The notes under the pieces: generated by a model | Seen by the model: only the letters and a program-made list of their open reading frames with translations | Databases searched by the model: none | Told to the model about the DNA's origin: nothing | Position numbers and translations under genes: made by a program | Shown: piece by piece, positions 22,808 to 36,400 of the stretch | How positions within the stretch are numbered: position 1 is the stretch's first letter | Layout of the letters: every line of letters begins with the position of its first letter | DNA from: Mytilus californianus | Lineage: Eukaryota > Mollusca > Bivalvia > Mytilida > Mytilidae | Assembly (NCBI RefSeq): GCF_021869535.1 | Contig: NW_026262690.1 | Span: 9,783,501-9,847,500, forward strand | Direction of reading: 5' to 3' | DNA length: 64,000 nucleotides

Positions 22808-22860
22808 TATTCATATGTGATGATTTGCAGAGAAAGCAGTAGTTTTTCAACTTTTTGAAA

Positions 22861-23115
22861 TGTAAATAGACCAAAATAATAGGATAATCCCTTACTAAGA
22901 ACATTATTTACATTCGGCATTCTTCACAATTAAGAGACATCAAATGCTACAATTTCATTGGTCGAGAGGACTTTGATATATTATAAATAATTTTAGAATA
23001 TAGCAAAGTACTCTCGACCAATGAAATTGTAGAATTGGATGCCTCTTAATTGTGAAGAATGAATGTAAATCATGTTCTTAGTAAGGGATTATCCTATTAT
23101 TTGGGTCTATTTACA
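22861..23115. mobile_element. 255-bp foldback MITE
   Basis: TGTAAATAGACC at the left and GGTCTATTTACA at the right begin arms of about 110 bp that include GATAATCCCTTACTAAGAAC and TTCACAATTAAGAG, with their complements at 23005-23100. It could fold almost end to end. No ORF. Confidence 0.85.
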
Positions 23116-23858
23116 GTTCAAAACAAAGAGTTTCCATAAATGAGTTACAACTGCCCCGAAGCACATTTATCAGATTGAAAGGATTTTTCACACAGTGATT
23201 GAAACTGACTAAAAGTTGAATTGTGAAACAAACAAAAATCTCAAAATAATTAAGTTGAAGTTTACTGGTGCAGTAAAATTGGTTCCGTGAATTTTATTAT
23301 GAAAGTATTAATAACTTCAAATTACTATAAAATTAAACAATACCAAGGCAATGCAAAAATAGAAAAAAAAAATCTTTCAGATAACTTGAAAATAACCTAA
23401 ATCTTTAGCTTTCCGAAACTTTGATTACTTGATCAGCGGTTGGGGAGAATAGTTATTTCCAATACATGTATTCCGATAAAAAAACAGGAATTTAATTTTG
23501 AACATATTAAAAACTTTTAAGGGCATTATTTTTGAACATATCCTTGACATAATGAAACAGTATTAAAACTTTTAAGGGCATTATTTTTGAACATTTCCCT
23601 GACATAATGAAACAGTATTTGATGTAAAAAGCCGGACTAAATTATTGACTGTGAAATAAAATTTAGTTGTAACTCAAATGCATTAATTGATTTAAACTGT
23701 AAATAAAAAAGGATAATTCCTCACTAAAATATTACAAGATCCATAAATGACATGCCGAAAAAGGAAGTCATGCATCAATTATAAACATTGCACTGACAAT
23801 GAAACTAATTCTTGAATAGAACATTTGAGCCTTGAGCACTTTACAATATTCTAAGTTT
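23116..23858. other. Non-coding, with a 57-60-bp direct duplication
   Basis: At about 23505-23620 a unit containing AAAACTTTTAAGGGCATTAT and TGACATAATGAAACAGTATT occurs twice in a row. No gene. Confidence 0.6.
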
Positions 23859-23945
23859 GTAAGAGAATGATAATCCCTTACTTCATGATAAGTACTCGCT
23901 AACGCTCGTACTTATTCATGAAGAAAGGGATTATCATTCTCTTAC
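23859..23945. mobile_element. 87-bp perfect-stem hairpin element
   Basis: GTAAGAGAATGATAATCCCT on the left is mirrored by AGGGATTATCATTCTCTTAC on the right around CTCGCTAACGCTCG. It shares GATAATCCCTTACT with the 255-bp MITE at 22861, which suggests related ends. Confidence 0.8.
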
Positions 23946-24093
23946 ATATACTAAGTCTTAAATTAAACCGACATGTGTGAGTAAATCTACAAAAGTCTTT
24001 TTATGTAACTATTATTTGAATTTTTAATCGAACCAAGAAGAAGAAGAACCGCTTTCCTTTCCTTTCCAAACCGGTACGCACTACACATTTTTG

Positions 24094-24106
24094 TTTTGGC
24101 GGGAAA
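24094..24106 (+). promoter_or_regulatory. E2F-like site upstream of PARP1
   Basis: TTTTGGCGGGAAA is a close match to the E2F consensus and lies 276 bp before the PARP1 start codon, in the only locally GC-richer stretch (24050-24105). E2F control of PARP1 is known in mammals; its action here is inference. Confidence 0.45.
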
Positions 24107-24381
24107 TATGTGTATAGTTGAAAACCACACGAAATTTCATTAGCAAACATAAATAAGATTGTCAATGAAATGAAGACAAACAATTTTCCGTTTAAATAAA
24201 TACTTTTGCGACAATTTTTCATTTTCACCCAACTTTGATATTAAAGATTGACAGAGGGTGTCTTGTACAGTTTATATTTTAATCGAACTTATGAAGTGCT
24301 TTGTGGTTTTTAGTTATTTTTTTTTCTGCAACGCTCAGCAAAAGCAAAACGTGTGGGAAACTATAAACAAAAGTCGTAAGA

Positions 24382-24486
24382 ATGAGCGATTTCAAAGCAG
24401 AATATGCAAAAAGTGGCAGAGCGTCATGCAAAGGTTGCAAAGGAACAATCAGCCAGGAGTCTTTGCGACTTGCATTAATGGTTCAG
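24382..24486 (+). CDS. PARP1: PARP1 exon 1: start and first half of Zn1
   Basis: Residues 1-35, phase 0 at the GTATAA donor. Contains [13 protein letters not shown], with the first two zinc ligands C16 and C19. The frame at 24258-24503 covers it in another phase and is a shadow. The transcription start is not determined. Confidence 0.93.
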
Positions 24487-27400
24487 GTATAACTAATAAT
24501 TAGACTTGTTAATAAATAACAATGATAATGTATATAGTTGTTTACACGCAGAAATTTACAGGTGATGAATAACCATTTAGTGGTAATTGAGGTATAATCC
24601 ATCATTTGACATATAGTGAGATAGACCATTTGAGGTAAAATGCTGATTTTATCACAAAAATATTTAAAGAGATATTCAAGCATCTTTGCAGCTTTCAGTT
24701 CGATCTGGGCCAAGTCGATCCGCCCCAAGTCGATCCAAACCCATATTTAAAGTTGATCCGTCCCCAATATAAAAATTATTAGAACTTCAAATAAAAGACC
24801 TTGTTGCTAGCCTTATGTAAAATTTATCAATCATGATTTTGATTGAATTAAGTGATTACGACGTACTGGCATTAATTTGGTTCACGGCCATTAGACATTT
24901 GTTGAATAAACAAACCAATTATAGACTAATGATTTGATTTAAACAAGTCATTATGATGATTACATAATTGCATGTTCCATTGGATTGTAAATATCTATTT
25001 ATCTCTTCTACAATGTATGTGTGAACTAAATAAAAACTTTTTCCCTGTGATATTCCAAGTTATCATGGAAAATAACCTCATATTTATATGCTGATGCTGC
25101 TTTACCAACAGAACCAATCATACTCATTTTCGTATCGATTTAAAATAATTCACTTTCCTGCTGTCATTAAGCATCGATACTTTTTACAAATTCCATTTAT
25201 CTTGATTCAAATATGTCACCAAATCATCTGAAGTTAATACAAATTATTCATTATTTTATTATGGGACTGGATTGACGATTCAAATATGCCACCAAATCAT
25301 CTGAAGTTAATACAAATTATTCATTATTTTATTATGGGGCCAGAACAGCATGGGGCGGGATTGACGTTGGACGGATCGACTTTGGGACGGATCGAATTTG
25401 GGCGGAACGACTTGGAGCTGGATTGGTTTTGGGCCGCAACGACCTGATACCTTTTTGCAATATCATCTTAAGTTTTGTTGAGTACAGAAAGAACTACGTA
25501 CAGGGTACTGGAACTACATAGATAAAAAAATATGTGATTTACCTGTAAATGATGCTGATCAACACATGACATCAAATGCAAAACCTAAAAACTTATTCAG
25601 CTATATCAGTCAGGGGACTTATTGAAATAAGTGATTTTTAAATCACTTATTTAAGTAGCAAATTCGAAGTTTTGTCACAAATTGTGATTTTGTAGTTTTA
25701 CCAATATTTTAAACACATAATATCTTTTCATTAGTAAAATTGAAAAAAATGAACTTTTTGCTTCTTTTAAGCAGCAAGGTTTATGCCTTTGATGCACTCA
25801 TTTAGCTGCAAATTCTATTTTAGTTGAAAAAATGCTATAAAAATGGCTTTACATAATGAACTGATACTTTCTTAACAGATTTTACCCAGCAGTGGGAGTA
25901 TTTTTCCTGTAAAATTCAAGGTTTCATCTTATAGATTATGTAATAAAATTCTACTGTTCGCGATCAAAATTTCACTGTTCGGGGGTGTTGAAATTAGTGG
26001 GGGTTATTAAGATAAGGATACTTAAAGAAGTGATTTTTTGGAAGGAAATTGAGGTATGATACTTAAACAAGTGATTTTTATGTCATTATCCTAGATTCAG
26101 TACAAGGTCATCACCTGACATGACCCGGTCATCCTATCAACACAGATGTTGGTTCTGATAATTTTAGCAACATAATTAGTCCCTGGATCATTAGTATTCT
26201 ATATTTAAAGCTACAATAGAATTAAATCACTAAGTCTAGTGATTAATTTGTACTACTTATATAGGTGATTATTAAAGAAAGACAACTCTTACTTCCAAAC
26301 TTTATGGACATAATGTTACTTGAATCAGTGATTTAGAAAATCACTCATTTAAGTAAGTCCCCTGACTGTATATTAAAAGCACAAGAACAGATAGTACAGG
26401 TATTGCACCTTTAAAAAAGGATGGAATATTAATCACTGAAACAGAAGAAAAAGCAAACGTCCTAAACCATCAGTTTCAATCGGTCTTTACAAATGAATCT
26501 AACACAATATCCCAGACAAAGATACTAGTCCACATCTTGAGATGCCACAAATATCTATTAGCAAAACATGAGTCCCAAAGTTGTTATCTAAACTTAATCC
26601 ACACAAAGCATGTGGACCTGACAATATAAATGGTAGAGTACTTAAAGAATTAAAAGAGCAAGTGTCAACAATACTCACATTAATATTCAGTAATTCATTA
26701 GAATCGGATGAAACACAGAAAGATTGGAAACATGCCAATGTTGCTCCTGCATTTAAAAAAGGAGAAAAATGTAAACCTGTAAATTATAGACCCATATCAT
26801 TGACATGTATATGCTGTAAGATCATGGAACATACCATCACAAGTAACATAATGTCACATTTAGAAAAAAACCAACATCTTATATAATCTACAACATGGTT
26901 TGAGAAAAAAACGATCTTGTGAATCACAATTAATTAACTTCATCCAATTACTAGCATCTAGTAATAATAGTACCATTCAAACTGACCTCATCATTATGGA
27001 CTTTGCTAAAGGGTTTGATAAAGTTCCTCACCAAAAATCTATACAAATCACAGCATTCATTATATGAGGAGAGCTTCTCCAACCTCTTTCCCAACTTAGT
27101 TTATTTTGGCATTCTCTGCAGGAATAAAAAAAAATGAATAGCGAAATCCTGTTAAGTTTTTAATATTCTGAAACTTAAAATGCATTTAAATTTTATACAT
27201 CAAGGTCCAGCCATGCTCTAAAACTTTTCCAGATGCAAAGGTTTGTCTGTACCCAGAGTGAAATTTGTGGTGTAACTATGGCCATACTTGTTAAAAAGGT
27301 TATGTCTGAACCTTAATTATGCTGTCACAGATACATTCATCAGCAAATAGTGGGGTTCAGAGTCTATAATTATCTTAGATACATGAAGATTGAATAACAC

Positions 27401-30400
27401 ATGACTCAAGACTGATTCTACTACAGACCAGTCTACAAGGTTACTAAACATCTGTGCTTGAAGAGTTCTTGTAAAGTTCTTGAGATAACAGTTTCAACTC
27501 TTATTAAAATTATTTTACATAAAGTAGGAACAAATATGTGGGGCATGTTTTTACTCCCCAAATTTTCAGGGGTTATAAAATCATTACTTGTATACATGTA
27601 AGTAAATTTGTGAAGAAACATAAGGGGAAATGATTCGAAAACATTGGGAAAAAATTTTAAATCTCATAAATTTATTTTTGGAAGTAAATATTAACTAAAT
27701 CTTGCAAACTGAAGTATATATAAAAATTGACTTGACCAAGAATCACCCGCACTGTCTTAATTATCCCATTTATATGTTATATATGTATTTTTAAGTTTAA
27801 AAAAAAATCTTTTTCAGTCTCCAGTATTTGATGGCAAGGTGAGTACTCTATATTTTATGTAGTCTTCGCCTCTTAAATTACTGGGCCAAATTTAACCAAA
27901 CTTGGTCACAATCATCATTGGGGTACAGTATCTAGTTTAAAAAATGTATCTGAATACCCCCGCTTGCTAACCAAGATGGCTGACATGGCTGAAAATAGAG
28001 CATAGGGGTAAAATGTGAATTTGTGTCTATTATTTTGAAAACCGTTATAAATAGAGAAAATCCGACTAGGGGTAAAAATGTTCAGAAGGTTGAACTCTAC
28101 CAATTGTTCATTTACTTCAAAAGTGTCAGACGACTTCTTATAGGAGTTATTGCCCATAAATGACAAATTTTATCTTTTTTGGCACATAGACCAAGGTTGA
28201 GCGACACAGGCTCTTTAGACACTGTTAGAGCCTCTAGTTTTGGTTGAAACCTTTTAACTACTCCCTGTAAATGTAAGGAATGGTTTAATGCTGTCTGAAT
28301 ATTCCGATTAATAGGTTATAGTTTTCTAAATATTCCGATTAAAATAGTTTATAGTTTTCTAAATATTCTAATTATTAGTTTATAGTTTTCCAGCCAATTC
28401 CAAACATTATTGAGTTCAAAATTTACTATCTTGATAAAAAACTGGTCCAAGGTACATACATTGTACGTGTATGCAGGTAACAATTGCTTTAAATATTAAA
28501 TGTACTATTGATATACATGTAGATTCCTAACTGGTTTCATTATGCCTGTTTTTGGAAGAGAGCTAAGTGTTTCAGCCACACACAAATTGGCGGGTTTGAT
28601 GCACTGCGTTGGGAAGATCAGCAAAAAATCAAAGAAAAGATTGGAGGTTTGTTAAATCTTTTTCTTTGTTTAGAGATAACAAATATACCTTGAAAGAATA
28701 ACCACCTTCGACAGAAAAACTTTCAAGTGAATTCTTATCAATTCCTTGTATATTTGCTTCCCTCAATTCAAGTTGAACATACTTAGATGCAATATATGGA
28801 ATTATAGAAAATTTAATTTAAATCAACAATATAAGGAGATTTTTATGTTTAGTTTACTCTGTTTTGGTGGAGACATGAGTTAGTTTACTCTGTTTTGGTG
28901 GAGACATGAGTAAGTCACTAAGTATATTATTTTTGTAAGAAAAGAAATGTCGAAAGCAACACCGACACATAGCAGGCTGGTTAGTGCGGTCTATTTTCAT
29001 TGCAATTCAAGTTATCCTTCATGTATCTTTTTCCACCTCAGAGCTATCAGCTCTTTGATTTACTGGACCCATTAAATCCATTAAAACATTTGTAACCATT
29101 CAGCTAATAATTCATCTAACAGAACATGTATCAAAATAGAGCAGATCAAAGTTGTTTGTTTAACTTGCGTAGCACATATTTTATGCATATTCAAGACAAA
29201 AACATAAACCTAATATATATGATACTTTTATGATCGACATACCTAGTGCATTTACTACAGGATCATTTCTAATGTTATGCTATAGCATTGTGTACAATGT
29301 AATGCTATAAATGTACTGGTGTAATGCTATAAGAATGTACCAAGTGTGATGTTATAAGAATGTACCAAGTGTGATGTTATAAGAATGTACCAAGTGTGAT
29401 GTTATAAGAATGTACCAAGTGTGATGTTATGAGAATGTACCAAGTGTGATGTTATAAGAATGTACCAAGTGTGATGTTATAAGAATGTACCAAGTGTGAT
29501 GTTATGAGAATGTACCAAGTGTGATGTTATGAGAATGTACCAAGTGTGATGTTATAAGAATGTACCAAGTGTGATGTTATGAGAATGTACCAAGTGTGAT
29601 GTTATAAGAATGTACCAAGTGTGATGTTATAAGAATGTACCAAGTGTGATGTTATAAGAATGTACCAAGTGTGATGTTATAAGAATGTACCAAGTGTTAT
29701 GCTATAAGAATGTACCAAGTGTGATGTTATGAGAATGTATCCAGTATGATGCTAAAAAAATGTACCTAGTGCAATGCAAGGAGACTGTTCATAATGTAAT
29801 GCTATACAAGTTTACCTAATGAAGTGGTAAGAATTGTGCCTGTATATAAGGCAAATTGCAGTAACAAGTATCACATTATTTTTTCAAAATCACAAAAAAA
29901 AACAATTGAGAAACTTGTGTATGTTTAAAGTGGAAGTTCGAATAGTATGTGTAAATGAAAATAAATACGGTGAGAGTGTACGGAAAATCCGTACTTATAG
30001 ATATCACTAGAGTACGACTTTGAAAGTAAAACAGTTCCATCCTTAAGTAAAATAATGTTTTATCATATCTATCACATTAATGTTTCAAGGATCTAAAGCT
30101 AAAATAAAACACATGTGTCAGTAAGAAACACCAAAACAGAACAAATAACCGATTTCGTTTTGTAGTTTATACATTGTTATGCATAAGCTGGTTCCCCGCT
30201 GACTTAAAAACATTTTTTTGTTTAGTTAAATTTAAGCAGATTCCAGTTTATTTTATTCAATACAGTTAAAAGAAAAGAGAAATTTGTAGTGAAGTATTTA
30301 ATTTTGAAATTCATTAGTTTATATTTGATATTGAATAAAAAATGCATACTAATATGGATAAGGTAAATTATTAGTTTTGAAAATGATAAGAGCCCCCTCT

Positions 30401-33400
30401 ACAATAACAAACATGGCGGAACGTAAACAAACCTCGCGTAATCGAATTTTTTATATGACCGCAAAATTTTTGCGGTCATATATTGGTATGACGGCGTCGT
30501 CGTTGGCGTCGTCCGAAGACACATTGGTTTTCGCACTCTAACTTTAGTTTAAGTGAATGGATCTCTATGGAATTTTACCATAAGGTTCAACACTACAAAA
30601 GGAAAGTTGGGATTGATTTTGGGGGTTATGGTACCAACAGTTAAGGAATTAGGGGCCAAAAAGGGGCCAAAAATAAGCATTTTTGTAACTTCCAGACATA
30701 ACTTGTGTGTTAGTGTATGGATCTCTCTGACATTGTACCACAAGGTTCCATATCACACAGGGAATGCTGGGATTGATTTTGGGGGTAATTGCCTCAAAAT
30801 ATTAGGAATTAGGGGCCAAAAAAGGGGCAAAAAACAAGCATTTTTCTAGTTTCATGACAATAACTTGTGTGTAAGTGTATGGATCTTTCTGAAATTGTAC
30901 TACAAGGTTCCATATCACAAAGGGAAAGCTGGAATTGAGTTTGGGAGTAATTGCCCAAAACGTTTAAGAATAAGGGGCCAAAAAGGGGCCAAAAATAAGC
31001 ATTTTTCTAGTTTCCAGACAATAACTTGTGTTCAAGTGTATGGATCTCTCTGAAATTGTACCACAAGGTTACATATCTCAAAGGGAATGCTGGGATTGAT
31101 TTTGGGGGTAATTGTCTCAAAATATTAGGAATTAGGGGCAAAAAAATGGGCAAAAAACAAGCTTTTTTCTAGTTTCATGACAATAACTTGTGTGTAAGTG
31201 TATGGATCTTTCTGAAATTGTACTACAAAGTTCCATATCACAAAGGGAAAGCTGGAATTGAGTTTGGGAGTAATTGCCCAAAACGTTTAAGAATAAGGGC
31301 CCAAAAAGGGGCCAAAAGTAAGCATTTTTCTAGTTTCCAGACAATAACGTGTGTTCAAGTGTATGGATCTCTCTGAAATTGTACCACAAGGTTCCATAAC
31401 ACACAGGGAATGCTGGGATTGATTTTGGGGGTAATTGCTTCAAAGTTTTAGGAATTAGGGGCAAAAAAACAAGCATTTTTCTAGTTTCATGACAATAACT
31501 TGTGTGTAAGTGTATAGTATTTATGAAATTGTACTAAAAGGTTCCATATCACAAAGGGAAAGCTGGGTTTGAGTTTGGGGGTAATTGCCCTAAACGTTTA
31601 GGAATTTGGGGCCAAAAAGGGGCCCAAAAACAAGCATTTTTCTAGTTTCCAGACAATAACTTGTGTTCAAGTGTATGGATCTCTCTGAAATTGTACTGCA
31701 GGTACCATACCACAAAGGGAAGGCTGGGATTGAGTTTTGGAGTGATGAATCATAAGGAGGTTCAAAAAATTTGGGGGGGGTATTTTTTTTCTTTAAAATT
31801 TTCCATTTTAAATTGGTTATTTCTAATTTATATATAAAAGCAAATAATAATGATATGGTTTGAATAGGTAAATGAAAATTTTTTAAGTTCTAATACCACA
31901 TTCATTCTGTGTCAGAAACCTGTGCTGTGTCAAATATTTAATCACAATCCAAATTCAGTGCTGTATCAAGCTTGAGTGTTGTGTCCATACTTGCCCCAAC
32001 TGTTCAGGGTTCGACCTCTGCGGTCGTATCAAGCTGCACCCAGCAGAGCATTTTATTTCTTATTTCTTGCTTATCGTACTCTATAGTCCGCACCCTTGTC
32101 TGGCAGGTTCAATTTTGGAGAATAAAACAGCAGACTCTACAAGCCTGAATTCGGTAAAGGAGATTACTCGTGTATCTAACAACGCATATTTTTTTATCCC
32201 GAATTCTGCTGAAAGCGTGCAATTACGTATACTTTGCCTTAAAGAAATGCACTACTAAATAACTGAGTTCTTTTGCAATATGCAAAACACCTTGCTTGAA
32301 GAGCATATCCACAACTCCACATGTACAAAACAACCATTCAGAGTTGGCTCTAAGCTTTTCAAAAAAGTTATTTATAACTAAGGTCAATTAGAATTAATTG
32401 ATAGCTTTCCATCTCCACCGGCACCTATGAAACTGTCCTGTCCCAATATTTTTTAATTTACAAAACTTTACAATTTCTTGATTTTTTTCATTTCCGTTAC
32501 TATTAACCACGCCGATCAACACTGACAAAAAAAACCAAATGGCTGCACATCACAAATTTCAGTGATTAGACAAATGTGGATTTTTTATACACCTGTTTAG
32601 GGGATGTATTATGTCTGTCCATCTGTCTGTCTGTCTGTCCGTCTTCAACATGTCGGACAATAACTGAAAAACCCTTTTACCAATTTTCATGAAACTTTGG
32701 TGAATTGTTTGTTTATATTAACATAAAGTCCCTTTCAATTTCTAAGAAATTCTTATTTTAAGTTTTTGAGTATCGGGACTTTATTCATGAAAAAGGGGTG
32801 ATTTTCCAGTTTTTGGACAATAACTCAAATACGGTTTGAGCAGTTTTCATGAAATTTTGGTGACTTGTTTATGTCTATTGAAATAAGCTCCCTTATGTTT
32901 TTTTTTATAAATTTCTTACAAGACATTGCAGAGTTATTGAACTTTATTCAATGAAAATCGTTGCAAACTGTCCATTTTCCACACTTTGGACTGCTATAGA
33001 ATTTTATTTGTTTAAAAATCAAGGCCACAGGCTAAATTAAGCTTCTAGTAGCCTTAATAGTGTCAAATGATTTATGTTTTGTATCAAAGGTTACCACTGT
33101 GTGAGCATGTATTTTTATTTGGGGGGGGGGGGGGGGGTGGTAGTGCTCACAGTATCTAGTTGATCATATAAATTCATTTAAAGCATACAGACGAGCTAAA
33201 AGGACAACAGGTGTATCATGGGCTCATGGCGCAGCTCTTTATTTATTTATACAATGATTTTGTACCATAAACCTCCATAAATGATATCCAAAGCACAAGA
33301 ATCATGCCACACATTTGTATGAGAAAACCTGATTTGAGTAAAGAAATTGACCCAAGCGCAAAGTTGTGTGATGTTAGACATATATTACCCTGTTTAGGAT

Positions 33401-36400
33401 TGTATTTATTTAATACAAAATGTCGGTCAACATCTAACTAGACCTACCTTTCCTTATTTGGTGATAAAAACACAACACCTCAGTCCCCAGCCACTCAATT
33501 AAGTAATTAAACAACTTGTTTTTTTGGTTCAGTTCATGTTTTAGGTTGATACAGCTTGCAAAAGAATGTTCAAAGCACCAATCCTAGTATTTCTGTATAC
33601 TCTATCAATCTATGTATGAATTATTATTTTTTGATCAGGTACAGGAGGTGGAGGAGGAGAAGGAGAAGAAGCAGCCATGACCAGTGATTACAAAGATTAT
33701 ACAGTAGGATATGCCAAGTCAAACCAAAGTAAATGTAGAACATGTGAAGAAAAAATTGGAAAGGCAGGTTCTATATATAGTTTTGTCAAATTGTCAATAT
33801 ATGTATAAGGGTTGTGAAGGTAAAGCCAAAGAAAATTGAAATATATCTTTTTCCTGCCTGCCGTCCAACCCAAGGTTTGATCGCGATCTTTTATTGCCGA
33901 TCCAAAGGATTATTTGAAAAATAGCATTTTGTCAATTATTAAAAAAAAAATAAAGATCTTGACAGTCCGACCCATTTAATGACTGAACGCAAAAGAAACA
34001 GACATATTTTTTTATCCTCCAGCAAGAGTTTATGTGGAATAGGATCCCAGGAAGTTAATAAAATGACACTATAAATACTCAAAACAGTATTGCTCTCTTA
34101 AATGCCGGTCATGTCACTCCAAGAATTCTCGAAGAAACCACGAAGGAGCTGCAGGTAGGAGAAAGTAACTGAAATTTTGCAGTCTAATATAGGGCATAAA
34201 AAAATCTGCCCCTCAATTTGGATAAAATTGCATTGAAGTAATGGGGGAAATAATTGGGTCCCCGTTCCATGTTCATGCAGGGGTTGTAAAGCTTGGTTCT
34301 ATAGAATTTACATTGTAGTTCATGGGAAATCTTTCAATGAATGAACATGTAGTGGTTGAGAAGTTAGGAACTGTTAAGATTATAATGTTGTTTATATCAA
34401 GTCTCTCAATGTACATTTATGGAATATGAAGCTAGAATTTGCTTCTCAGCATTGCCATGTTGATGACATCTTTTAATGATTTTGTTTGATTAATTGTCCG
34501 TGAATTAAGAATATCTAACTGTATGGTGACCTGTAGATGCATTTGAATAGTTTTGTGTCTGGGTTTTATATCTTTGTTATCACACTTTATTCATAATTAT
34601 CTGCTGTTTTTATATTGATTTTGTATGCTTAATTTGCAGGATGAATTAAGAATTTCAAAGAAGGATTACGAAAGCCAGAGAGCCAAGATGTATGGACCAA
34701 TGGATCAGTGGCATCATATAGATTGTTTTGTAGAAAACAGAGATGATCTGGAGTTTGGCAAAGAAATGAATGTAGAAAAGTAGGTTCTTAGATTAAGTAT
34801 TTATAAAGCTGCCCTATGAAAGCTTACTCATCTATAAAGCTGTCCTTTGAAAGCTTAATCATTTACAAGGCTGCCTTATGAAAGCTTACTCATTTTTAAG
34901 GCTGCCCTATGAAAGCTTACTCATTTATAAGGCTCCCCTATGAAAGCTTTATCATTTATAAGGCTGCCCTATGAAAGCTTGCTCATTTATAAGGCTGCCC
35001 TATGAAAGCTTACTCATTTATAAGGCTGCCCTATGAAAGCTTACTCATCTATAAAGCTGTCCTATGAAAGCTTACTCATTTATAAGGCTGTCCTATGAAA
35101 GCTTACTCATTTATAAGGCTGTCCTATGAAAGCTTACTCATTTATAAGGCTATCCTATGAAAGCTTGCTCATCTATAAGGCTGCCCTATGAAAGCTTGTT
35201 CATTTATAAGGCTACCCTATGAAAGCTTACTCATTTATAAGGCTGACCAATGAAAGCTTACTCATCTATAAAGCTGTCCTATGAAAGCTTACTCATTTAT
35301 AAGGCTGTCCTATGAAAGCTTACTCATTTATAAGGCTGCCCTATGAAAGCTTGCTCATTTATAAGGCTGTCCTATGAAACCATTTTAGTTTCTTGTGTAC
35401 AATTTGGAGTTTAGTATGGCGTTCATTATCACTGAACTAGTATAAATATTTGTTTAGGGGCCAGCTGAAGGACGCCTCCGGGTGCGGGAATTTCTCGCTG
35501 CATTGAAGACCTGTTGGTGACCTTCTGCTGTTGTCTGTTCTATGGTCGGGTTGTTGTCTCTTTGACACATTCCCCATTTCCATTCTCAATTTTATCATTT
35601 ATAAGGCTGCCCTATGAAAGCTTACTCATTGATAAAGTTGTCCTATGAAAGCTTACATGTACAAGCAGGATATTTTAGAGATATATAAAGCTGCCATGTG
35701 AATGCTTACATGTACAAGTAGGATATTTTAGAGATATATATGGCTGTCATATGAAAGCTTACATGTACAAGCAGGATATTTCAGAGATATATCATACACT
35801 TATTTTTGTCTTGCCTGAAACTAAAGTGGGAGAGGTGACATAGGTATTAATTATATCTGGTGGCAATAGCTGCCTTAAAGATTTACAAATAACTTCAATA
35901 TCTTATTCCCAATCTCACTGAGAATGGCTAAAAATTTGTCTGAAGGAAATTTATGATGAGAACTTGTCAGTCAGTCATTGTCACCTGACCCTGATCTTGA
36001 TTTGGTCAATTGTAAGCATTGGTTGCAGTCTTGCCTATATCATATCGCCTTAACCTTGAATTCACTCTCCAATTGTCAGGTTGTTTCCAGAATAAGAACT
36101 GTTCCCAGATAATTGTATAAAGGAAAAGTCGACAACTTTTGATATGTGGATTGGGTTTAAGCAGTATATGTCCATCTATGTCGGTTGGCCTTGACTTCAA
36201 TGTCACACCATTGAAGTTGTCTAATTTATCTTTTACAATTGAATCTGTAACCAGGGTAACTCAGTAACTAAACAAAATCTGTTTAAGCATTGATTGTAAA
36301 GAGCATATGTCTGTCTGACATATAATATGGCCTAGATCTCAAATTTAGGCTCCAGTGATCAGTTTGAGTATTCAGTATGAGGTGTGTTTCTCAGTTAGTA

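Larger units (their letters stand above)
28647..33638 (+). other. PARP1 intron 3, built largely of repeats
   Basis: Contains a two-copy repeat of GTTTACTCTGTTTTGGTGG near 28850-28910, a CAGAGC-TATCA-GCTCT hairpin near 29038, the 25-bp minisatellite, two HINE-like elements and a G-run. No additional exon seen. Confidence 0.6.

Noticed and set aside
29300..29745. CRISPR-like array
   Set aside because: Units are contiguous with no unique spacers; this is a eukaryotic minisatellite.
33764..33769. GT donor at 33768 for PARP1 exon 4
   Set aside because: It gives GGA TGA across the junction, a stop; the GC donor at 33764 keeps frame and family spacing.
34800..35385. 31-bp minisatellite counted as another splice-site array
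   Set aside because: It begins close to the exon 5 donor but contains neither exon sequence nor a donor, so it was kept apart from the junction-spanning arrays.
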